From Spirodela intermedia (taxonomy: Eukaryota; Streptophyta; Magnoliopsida; Alismatales; Araceae), in the NCBI GenBank assembly GCA_902729315.2, contig LR746270.1, positions 5,210,221 to 5,274,220 on the forward strand: 64,000 nucleotides of DNA, read 5' to 3'. Position 1 is the stretch's first letter, and every line of letters starts with the position of its first letter. The position numbers were made by a program, and so were the translations under genes. The notes below the pieces were generated by a model. The model was not told the DNA's origin and ran no database searches. It was given only the letters and a program-made list of their open reading frames with translations. Below, piece by piece: positions 10,500 to 22,400 of this stretch.

Positions 10500-13496
10500 T
10501 TATTTTTCTACCTTTGGCTGCCATTTCTACATGCCGATGTGAGCAATCAGTCATAGCGTGATTGCTCTTTACGCTCCAGAGCTAAAATACATCCAAAGCC
10601 ACAAAGATAGAAAAGGAAGAAAAAAAGTTAGTCAATTTAATATCCACAATGAAATGAAGCTTTAAGAACACGAAAGTCAGGCTTGGCATTCTCCAAGTTG
10701 AAATCGAATTCAAGCACTGTTGGCACATCTTTCAGTACAAAAATAGACTGACAACATGGAAGCACTTGTCTAAAAAGCTATGAATTAGATCTACATATAT
10801 ATAGCCACATAAATTTAGATTTGCTATAAAATGGGTGTGCTCGAGGACTGCTGGCAGTCAAAATCTCCAGTAGAGGGCCCAAGTTAGGTTTAAGAGATTA
10901 TGTGATAGGCTGTTTCGATTTATATGGTCTAATACTTTCCAAAACAAATTTTATACGAAGACATTCATAAGCTGCATAAGATTTTTGTAATAATTTCATC
11001 CCACTGCATAGTTTTTTTCTCGGATGCCTCCACCAGATTATCCCTTGGGTTATTTATAAGATGGCTTTCTCAAAGTAGCAATCGAACCCTTCTATACTTG
11101 CAGCCGAAGATAGAGTAAATCAAGTTATGGGACTTAAAAAATGACAAAAGAATATAAAATCGCTCATACTTCTCTAAGTTTTCCCAATCAGCTGAGCTTC
11201 TATGGCTGGGCAAATACGAATGTGGAAGCTTGGTCATCTCACATTCGAGGGGGACTTTACAGCTTCAAAGGCTAACCACATATATGATGAAAAGAGCCCA
11301 CCCCCCCACGATGGCAAGAAGAGTCGTTTTTTTGTTGTTATTTCGATCAATATAGCTGCTACAACTTCTTGACATGTGGCGCCAGGTGCAGACAAATCTG
11401 ACAAAGTTTAGACCCCTGTTACCTTTTACCTCTATTTTACTTGCTAATGTCAACACTTAACTATGAGGGCTTGATGAATATCACGAGATATTTTTCCTGA
11501 CTATATATCCGTTCTTTTGTGTATATTCTCCCATTAGTTTGGGTGTTAGAGATTTTTTCTATTTTTTCCGTTACTTTCGGAATTAATATTTTCCCTGTTA
11601 CTATTTTTTTGCTTTCTTTTTTTTCTTCGTAAGCCTTTTTCAGTTGTGCTTTATTTTAGGACCTCTAAAGATAGTAGGAGAGAGAAACTATGGCAGCTCT
11701 GCATATTTTGTAAAAGGGACGGTCAGTTTAGTTTCTTTCTTAATGGCATCAGAGCCACAGAAACGGCCTGAATATTGGTATTTGTCACCCTAGTTTTCTT
11801 TTTTTACCTATTTTCTCCATAGGTCTTCACCTTCACTTCTGTTTCTCCCTCAAATATTTTCTGGTGTTCATTGACACCGGTTTTCTTAGTAAATTAATTA
11901 ATATATATATATTCTTCCTACTACTTCATGTTGCTTAATTTTTTTAATAAGTTATATTTTCTGTCACTTTTTCTTCGCTAGCGTTTATTCCTAAGCCTTT
12001 TTTGGCTGGGGTGCACTCAACTTTAGGATTCTAAAGATAGCAGGAGAGAAATTCTCCTAGCCTATATAAAAGAGCGGGAGGATTAGTACGTTATTTCTTG
12101 AGAATTCGACCCTCATAATTTTGGTGAATATTTATACACACATAAAAGTTTCCTTTTTTGCATATTTTGTCCTATTTCTTTAGGTGGATCGATTCATGCA
12201 TTGTTGTCATAATTCTTAAGTCATCTATCCCCTACAGAGCCTTCATTTCTATGCCTAAAGCTTGTCCAAAATATCTACATGAAGTAGCATAAAATAATAC
12301 CCATTATCATGCTCAACAATAAAAACTTAGTTAGAGCATACTACAAGCAAGTAAATTATATCTATTTGTCTCACCGGTTCCAGAATAAAAATTCATGTAG
12401 GGAAAACGACAGCCACAATGCCCGTGATTTTTGTAGGGTTTGAGTTAATTCTTCTAGTCTTTCTTTCGGCATTACAACTAGCTTTCTTCTCATTTATCAT
12501 CCACCACCTAACAAAGATGCAAGCCCAAACTGCTTAAGGCCTTACCCAATGCAATGCCTATAAGCCAAGTGGGAACACTGGCAAAAGTAGTTAGATTCAT
12601 GTGTCTACACTTGACTTTTATGTCTTACTAGTATCCTAGTTTTCTATTTCTCACATGTGGCAACACTCCTAATTTAAATGTCAACGCTTTGGCCTCTTGT
12701 GTTAACCCTTCATTTATTGGGGTTAAAACCTTGTCTATGGGTAGTTGACAGTTGCAACCAAAATGTTAACTCTAGTGTAGACAGCTCATTGTTTGCTTAA
12801 GTGCCAACACCTAAGATCCAAGTCCCAGGCCTTGTATAAACAGCTAACTATTTTAGTTTAGGACTTTGTGAGTGTTTTGGAGGGTGAGGGTTTAAGATGA
12901 GTTATGTGCTGATCTAAAACTTTTATTGGACACATTGACTTGCCTTCTTCAGGAACCAAGCACTTAAAACCAAGTTGATCAAATATGGAACTAAGACTAT
13001 GAAATAAACTATTTTGCCTTTTCTTGCAGAACCATGAGATGACTGGCAATGGTTCAAGGTCCAATAATCACCAAACTGAAAGCCACTAAAACAGGATAGT
13101 CAACATCTGACCCGAAAAACATATCTATATATGTATCTATTTAGCAACAAGAAAATTTGAAGGAACTATGACCTGATGAACAAGCACAGGAGCCAGGCCA
13201 GAAGCCTAATTAAAACTATCCAGATTATGTCATACAGAAGAAGTTTCTGAAACATAAACTACAAAAGCATGTACCATTACAAGGTAAACTAAATACTAGG
13301 GAAAAAAGCCCGAAATTGGTATGTAGGGTAGTTTTTAGTTGAACCAATTCAAATCTCTCCATTCTGGTGTAAGACTTAATCGTCATGATGATTCGTCCCA
13401 TGTGGCACTTGCTCTGGGTTCAGGTGCATAGTAAACAGATAATTTTGTACAACTAAAATTGGCATCTACAAAAATTAAGCTATTTACCTGACAGGT
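10500..13496. other. Intergenic / 3' flank of LPA1-like gene, with imperfect direct repeat
   Basis: No coding sequence was recognised. Two copies of an about 130-bp block are visible at about 11,560-11,690 and 11,935-12,070. Each has a T-rich run, CCTAAGCCTTTTT (GTAAGCCTTTTT in the first copy), a TTTAGGA-tCTAAAGATAG word and AGGAGAGA. The part next to 13,497 should include the 3' UTR of the LPA1-like gene, possibly with a UTR intron (see the gene entry). Confidence 0.5.
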
Positions 13497-16400
13497 TCAA
13501 TTATTGTCTGAACGTTTACTCTTATTTGAGGGAGTAGAAACACCTTCTTCAATACACTGATAGAAAATATGTAATGACATAATCAGCGGTAGACTCAATC
13601 AAGAAATAAAGGTAATAAAGCATCGATTTTGAAATTTTCAGTTCATATATAAGATACTAAGGCATAGAAAGAAAAAAAAATTCCAAACCCAAACTTTCCA
13701 TGTTCAGTGAGTCAACTATATGTGAGCATACAAGCCAAGAGATGCAATAAATACATCCCTGAATTCGTTCATGCCATTCTCTCAACTAGACGAATTATGG
13801 GCAATAGTTCCTGAAACATATGAATCTCATGCCTAAAACTGAGCAAATCTTCAGACATTTTTAAAGGTTCATAATTACCAAAGAAAAATCAAAATAAAAA
13901 ATATCATTGGAAGATGATCAATCAGTAATTGTTGAAACACGGAGAACACAATCTTATAGGAAGCAGTTTCCTTTTAGATTAGTTTAAACATAAACAATGA
14001 TAGATCATCGTCATTCGCCATTGGCAAAATAATGCCTGCCTAGACCACATTGTTGGGGGGATCTGTCTAGCCCTAACTGTTTTTGATCCCCCTAACAGAT
14101 CCCCCACGTTGTTAGGGGGAATCTGTCTAACCCTAACCTGCCTAGACCACATTGTAAGGGGGATCTGTTTGAGGGTTCTGGCCACAATGGTCACACCTCC
14201 AAGGTGCGCGTGCCCACACACCTGACTGCACGGCCTTATGCCAGCAGTGAGGTCCTGTGCCCAGAACCTCGTTCCTCCAAGTGACGGGTGTCACACACGT
14301 CCACTGGCCACCCATTGAAACAAAGGGAATCACTGCTGCACAAAACAACTTTTCAAAGTCCATTCTCCAAGTTCAAAACAATGATCGTGCAACTTTGGAT
14401 TCTTTCCTGAAATTAGAGCCCACCCATTTACCGTATAAATATTATTCACGGTGTAATGAAACCAGTGACTTACTAGCATAGGTCTGGGTCATGGTTCAAG
14501 CTGAAAACCTATAATATGTACCTAGAGCCTATAGCATCGTAACACAACAAAATCCTTACACAGGCATCTTGAGTGTTTTCAACCTATGCCCATCAAACAG
14601 ATTCCTCTTACATCACTGTCTTTCTACATTATCATAGCAAATATGCTTGAAACGCACATTGAAATATTCACTTTAAGGACAATCAAAAAAACCATTAAAT
14701 AATCCACACTTAAGTGCCAGACATAAAATACGAAATATTTTTCAAACCAGGGAATTTTCGAAACTAGCAGCTTCATATCCATTCAAGATAATCAAAGTTA
14801 GTTTGCCAAAATTCAGTCTCCACCGACTAGGTATAGCTACTAGAAACAAGGGTATTAGCATGATTTTAACTAACGACTGAGGCAATCATCAAGAAAATAA
14901 AGCATCTGTGTGTATTAAAAATCATGAAAGATGAACCCAGAACCAATAAATCGGCATGCCATCTACAAATATCATCCCCATCACAACGAATGACAATCAG
15001 CTAATTAAGAGTCAATTACAATGGCATAATAAAGAAAAAAATAATTAGCTTGTCAATACCTGAAGAAGATAATTATGGAGCCGGTCCAAAGTTTGTGGAA
15101 ATGTTGTTGCAGAAATATTAACAACCAGCAGACCCTGTTGCATGGAAAGTGAAAAACAAGTTAGCATACAGTCGTTATTAAATCTCCCATAAATCCATTT
15201 ACTAAGCTTGTGCATGAACGAGGAATAAGGGTATTCAGCATACCCAATATGATTCATTAAACATGGAAAAAATATATTATAAATGTAACTATTTTCATGG
15301 AGTAAAGAATATTATTTAGCTGATTATACACAATTTTTTTTTGCAAAGTTGGTGGATTTACACGTAGCAGTGAGAAACGTAGTAGACTGTCTAAGAAATA
15401 GTCGCTTGTCTTCATTATGAGGTACTCCAAATCTTTTGGAGCATATACTCACACTTCTTTGGTATTCTAGTTATTTTGAGATACAGATGATGCCAAATTT
15501 TAAAAGTAGAGTAACAAGGACAAACATCATGGACAAACAACCAAACGGAGAACACTATAAACTACATCAAAAGAATATTATATTACACCGAGGATTACTT
15601 ATATCCTCTCCAGGCCATCTAAAGTGCTTTAGGATTAGAGCATTAGAAGGATCAACCATATACCTGGGCGTCAAAGGAGCAAAGATAATCCTGAATTGTC
15701 TTCAGATTGCTTATTAATTTATCCTGATCCTGGAGGGACAACGAGTCAAGGTAGCACTATTGATTGAGACAGCCAACAAAGAAAGAAATCCAGATATATG
15801 GAATACAGAGAATATTGAGCTTTATATGAAAATTCATATTGACGTTATTGATGAAACAAGCCTTACCATTCTAAATATTCCCTCTAGTTCACATGTACCA
15901 TGTCCATATTATTGAAAATACAATAACCAACAATCAGCAGTATCCATTGTTCTCTATATGCCTCATTTCAACTAACTATGAAGAAAAATCTTCAAGGCAT
16001 ACTCCTCAAATCGTTTGCAGCCGTTCTACAGTTTCTTCAAAGCCATGAACAGTTTGGTACTTTGCAATATTACATATAAGTTTTTTTTTTCAACAGCATT
16101 TTGCTCACATATAGCAACCCTACGAATCAATGATTCAATGAACTAATGACAGCGGTCAAGGGTTTATATCCTAACCCTAGAGGCAGCACAGTGGGCCACA
16201 ACATGTTTGGCCCATTACTACCAGATGGCCGTCCACTAGATGGGCCGTGACATGGGAAAGCCCAATAGGAATGACTCATTCATTACATTTAACACCCCCC
16301 CCCTCAAGCTAGAGCATATATATCATATGCACCAAGCTTGGTACAAATGGCCATCACCTAAGGAACATGTAAAGATTTTGTGAAAAGAGCTACAAGCTGG

Positions 16401-19400
16401 TCTTCAAATGACATGTTGACAGTAGTGATGAGTATGCATATATATCATAGGCATACTCCCTTGACTGAAATAACAGTCAACTTTGATGTCCTTTACGCAC
16501 TCATGGAAGATAGGATTAGATGCAATGTGGATGGCAGCTTGATTGTCACATCAAAGTTCCATACAGCCATTATGAGGAAGAAGCTTGATTTCCTCTAAGA
16601 AATGTAGAATCCAAATGAGCTCACATGTGATATGTGCCATAGCTCTAATACCATGTAGGAGGTGGAAATCTTGATTCGATGAACTAATGATGACAGTATA
16701 GGGTTTCTATCCTAGCCCTAGAGATAGCATAATGGGCCACGTCATGTTTGGCCCATTACCACTAGATGATGGTCCACTAGATGGGCCGTGACATAGGAAA
16801 CACAAAAGGAATGACCCATTACATTTAACACCTACGAATCATTTTGTGGAGCTCATTTTATGATACTATAACAATGAAAACCCTTGAACTCGACATTTCT
16901 TCACCTCCTTCGGAGATACCAACGTTATTCCACAAATGACAATGCCTATGGTCTATTTCACATCATGAACGACTTTATAATATCATAAACAACTCAATAC
17001 CTGATTAGATATTACTCCCACATACATGATACAGTTCATAGACCCTCCCGTGGTACTTGCAGTGATATCTTGAGTAATTAGTATGGATAGCTGGTCAATT
17101 TCTCACGACAAGGAAAGCCAATATCATATCATCTAGAAAATTCAGTGCATTGATCACAAGAAAAATAATAGAAGCCAATAATTTTATAGACTCTCCAATC
17201 TAACACGAAATAAATACCACACAATCTGGTATCTTTTCTTAAACTAAACTTCTCATTATAGACTACACCCACACTAAATTGCAATGCAAAATGACTGTAC
17301 ACATTTTAGGATTCAGTCATGGTCTCTTTAATGACAACATGAAAAATTCACCAAGAAGTTTGTCCACTGATGCATAAAAGTTTGGTCATATGAACCGAAT
17401 AGTAAAGAGAGTCACAGACAAAAAGCACAATTACATGCATTACTTCTTTACAAGAAGATCCTACATTCTTCAATCCTCTGGCTGAACAAAAATTGTCAGA
17501 TGGGGTGAAGATTGGCTGATCTTAACTCGTTTTCATTCAACTTACCTATGTTTGACCTTGATCCTGCAAACTGCGAAGGAAAAATCAAAAAGGAGAAAAA
17601 AGGAGAAGGAATAAAGAGTGGAACAATCAATGCCACAACCATTTGCCTCCACACAATGCTTGAGACTTCTCGTAAGCAAAAACAGCTTTCTATCAATAAA
17701 CTTATAAAATAGGAATCTTTTCTTTGACCTTTTTCACCATTTCATTACAATATTTCTTAAACCTTCAAACTATCATTTATCCCTCCAAATTTATAACTTA
17801 TAACACATTGTTATTATAAATCCATTTAAAGAGGATGTCCAAATTCACGAAAATATCAAATTTTGTGAACAAATCTCAATAGAGACAAGAAAAACGGTGC
17901 AAAAACTGTAACAGACCGGTAGATCAGTGTGGAAGCAAAGAAATAGAGCGATCACAGCTGGATTCACTCTAGAAGAAACATAGCGAAGGAGAAGATCCCT
18001 TGCCAAAAGAAGTGTACGGCGTCTGTAACACCATCAGACGATGGAGAGAATGCCGACAAAGCAACATCAACTGTGACGGTGCGGAAAAACAGGTTTTAAA
18101 AACCCTAGAATGGGTTTGTACTGTGATGGTCTGGAGCTCTTATACCAGATCCCTAGAAGGTTCTAGACATACTGATGTAACACAAAATGAAAGGTACATG
18201 AGGACATATATGTAAACATGTAAGGTATACAGGTTATTAAGTACATCTCGACAACACTTCAAAAAACAAGTTACTGAAATGAATTGTTCTATATACCTGA
18301 GCCAGACATTTACCACCAAACGTTCTGCTAGAAATCCATTCCTCTAGCAACGCCTAAATCAAGTCAATATTTGGATGTAAAGGACAAATAATGCAATTAA
18401 ATCATGGAAATAAAGTATTACAGGGAAGATTCCAACAATAGTCATCATAAGCCGAAAAAATGTCTTTGAAGTCTTTATAAGTCATCAGATAGGACCAAAA
18501 GAATGTAAACGACGTGAAAACAGAAGAGACATGTACTGATCTCCTACAAAACCTACGAGAATAAAACTTAAACATTACCTTCTAGAAAAAGATAGATATA
18601 TCATTTTTATAACCACAATGGATTTAAGCGCATGTGATTCTTGAATACACGCGAAATTTGTTTTAAGAGTGGGTAGTACCATATATCCATTAAATATCAA
18701 TAATTTTATAAAGTTTTAAATATATCATTTTCTTTTTCAAAACCTAATTTTTACTTTTCCCACAGATTGTCCAATTTGGCCCCACCAGATCCCCAGAAGT
18801 TATATAAACTTAAGTAGCCGGATTAGTATATTGAGTTGAAGCAATTCATTCAAGATAGTCTAGAATGAGAGAAGTTAATGGATGATTAAAGATGACTAAG
18901 AGCCCTATGGCAACTCTTTTTAGTCAATTTTACAGAAGGTATGAAATTTTTAAAGTTGATTAATGCGCTAACTAGATAAAGACAATCTATGTACACTCAA
19001 GAAAATTGAGAAAAGAAATATTGGACAATAGGGGCATGATACTGAAACTTATGATGTGATTATACAAAAGAAATTAACAAGGAAGATGATTCAAGTAGAC
19101 ATTTGCTTACCTAAAATGTCTAGCAACTCGTTGGTTTTGGACCTCATAATATAAGGCTAATGAGACTCAAAACCAAACGTAACATGAATTAAAATTGATA
19201 GTTATGAAAAAACCCATGTCTAGCTTACCTATTTGATGATTTGAACGGATTTAACCTCAATTTTTAATTGGGACTAAGGTAATGATGAAGCATAACGAAA
19301 ACCAATGTCACATTGGAATGGGAGCATTGTTGTGAATCTGTTTAAAAGTTCGTGTTGCCCAAGTGTCCTTACATTTTAGGTAGTTCCTCTTCTACTTTGG

Positions 19401-22400
19401 AACTTTCTACCTAGTGAACGCAGTGTCACTGCAGGAATAATGTAATCCGAACCACATAATTATATTATTCTGTGAATGATTAACCCACCCTCCCTTTCCT
19501 CTAATGTGTTGAACGGCTTCGTTTCTAATAGACCGAGACATGCCTAAATTTTAACGATAGGCATATAACTTGTCTGACTAGCTATTGTTGAAACAGTTGG
19601 AATGATACTCACCTAGTACTCACATTTTCCGAATTTTCATTAAAAAGGAAGCAAACTTTAAACATCTTTGAACGTTTTATAAGCTTTTATCCCAGTTTCG
19701 GAATTTCTGCGAACATTCTTGTTCTGGATATGCCTTTGCTTGTCACCGCTATTACCAGTAACCTCTTTTCTTTACTTCCTTTTCTGAGCCTCTGTTGTCT
19801 GCCTCATTTTTTCTCCTTGCATCAGAACTTGACCTGATCATCTGCAGAAGCAGGGGACAGCCAAGCAAGGGCATACAGGAAGAGAGACAGGGGCAGAGAC
19901 AGAAAGGTGGAGGGAGGACGATGCAAGGAAAGTGAAATTATCACTAAATCGGACAATTAAAAAGGATACGATTTTTCTATATCCAAGTCCAAATAGAACC
20001 AGAGACTAGAAGATATGGCATCATGAGTGGACTCAAAAGACACCTCAGTCGTTGATCGGGATAGAGAGCAAAAAGCCATACCTTGTGATCAAACTCAGCC
20101 ATCTTCAAAACTATCGGAACGATTATTGGTTCAGCTGAAAGCTTTTCCCTTTTAACAGAGCTACCCATATTTGGGTCTCTGCCCTCAGGATTATCCCCTA
20201 AAATATTTAGCCCAATATCAGTCATACAATAATTAACAAAATCCGGTTTACAAAATTAAATTCACAGTATGAAATCCGGACCATGTTGGAAGTAGAAAAT
20301 TTTAAAATTAAATTAAATTAATTTATAAAATAAACTATTTGCATGAGATTACCTAGAAAATCAGTTTTTTTTTCAAACAGGCTACTAGATGCCGAAATGT
20401 CTGCTTCCACTGTAACTTTACTGCTATATATTATTCCACCGTCCGTTTCAAGTTTGTGCACATCCCCTGAACCATGCACACTTGTTGAACATGTTTCTTC
20501 AACCCCAGAGAGAACAGCACCTCTATTTTGCTCTGTGGACCTAAGAAGAGTGTTCTCCGAAGTATTTTGCAAGTCATGTGATTCTTTCTTTGTGGCAAGT
20601 AAATCAAGTGAGCCCCTATTTTCCTCATTCATCAAATATATGCTCGGATCCAGATGTATGCCCTGTCATAGACAAAAAAAAACATAAAATGCAAAGAAAA
20701 TTCTCCCTGTCGAAGAGGTTTATCAATTATTAATGATCTACATTGTACATTAAGAACAAGAGAGTCCTACATTAGTTATTAATTTAGACGGTTTCTTACT
20801 CCCAAGTCGACTTCTAATCATTTCCATTCAGGCGACTGCTCAAATTTCAAGAATGCCTAATCAGACAGATTAAAAGCCACTGATTCGTACTGCCATTCCA
20901 TGCAGTGCAGATTATAGCACTATTCATATGAAAAAAAATAGATACCTAAGAAGGAAAAAATGGTCACCTGTGAATCCCACAGTACTATGCTCATTTTGTT
21001 AGCATCTTTGATACTTAAAATTCAAAAGTCAACTGCAAATTCCCCAAAGGAAAGATAACAACTTAGACAGTAGGCACATCGAACCAAAGGAAAGCCATTA
21101 AAATTTAATGGTAGTCAATCCACATCGAACCAACCTAGACAGTAGGGAACAAAAGAGCACTTATCACAAAAGCATGCAAGTATAAATTTATCACATTACA
21201 CAATGCATCATTAGAAGACCCACCTCACCAATTGTTCCATATACAATAGGAAGTCATAATAGAATGTAGGTGTGAATTCATTAAGCGATAGGATGTCATA
21301 ATACAAGTAAGGTTCTCCAGGGTCCATTTTTCAACAAAAATGGAATCTTGAAGTCCTCTGCTACAGATATCTGAAGGATTTCTCTAACACATTAGACATT
21401 TCTAAGGGTAATTTTGCAAAAGAATTATCATTAGTACATGATCATAAAAGAAGATGTATCATTAATGGTTTTCTTTAAAAAGAAAATCTCATTCTTCTCC
21501 TCCGTTTTTATTACTTTTCTACGTACATTTATGAGTGCCCTGGGCTGTTCCTGGTAACAGGCGTAGTTGTAATTTGGACATTGTTGTTGGTTAAATAAAT
21601 ACTGGATAAAGGTGGCATTTTTTGAGGAAGCAAAGACCCAGCGTTCCAGTCTGTTCTTCTAACTATTCCTCGTCCTTGTTTACTCTCAATTTGTAAGGAT
21701 TCCTGCATGATTTCAGACGAGGTAGCCAAGAGGAAGAATGATTTCTTTCTCTCATGAAAAACTGATCCACTCCATATACAGGTCTTCGATTTTGTCCTAC
21801 AGTAGTTCTCTCACCAAGAAGGATCTGACCCAATTGAAGGTGATCATATCACGGTGTCTTCTTTGGAGGCTCATTAGGTTATGTCCATCAAGCAGAGTTG
21901 GGTTTTCAAGTTCTGGTTGAACTAAGTCGAAAACAAGAAATTATTATCAGTCATTCTCAGTATACAACTCATACACTACAAGAGTTTATTAAAAAATATC
22001 AGTTTCAATTGGGACACCCTGCTTATTATTGGATTGGACATGGACAATGCTTCTCAAAAATGACCAAGACCATAAACAACAATGGATGATTCTGAGAATC
22101 CCTGGCTGGTTCCTAGTGAAGGATGTACTTCGACCTTTTTTTGTACTGAATAGATAGGGAAGAGACAGAGCTCAACAAATTGGAAAAAAAAGTCCCAACC
22201 TCTCTGGCACTGTTTTCTGGTCAATCCTTTTCGTCTATCTTCCTTTCTTTTCCTCATTTCCAGACTTTTGGTAACTAGTAGAAAACGCAAAGGCTGAGTT
22301 AAAGAATTAGGACGTGCAAGTATTTCTCGTTGAGTTGATAAGATTCCGGAGAACAGTGGTTAGACAGATTGAGTTGATTGTCACTATCACCCCGTACATT

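Noticed and set aside
12858-13064. Additional C-terminal exon of the LPA1-like gene
   Set aside because: The minus-strand frame shows no similarity to known LPA1 tails and the upstream exon already has a stop.
14142-14363. Short ORF as an LPA1 exon or peptide gene
   Set aside because: Lies in intron 14 over structured repeats; no acceptor/donor pair keeps the LPA1 frame.
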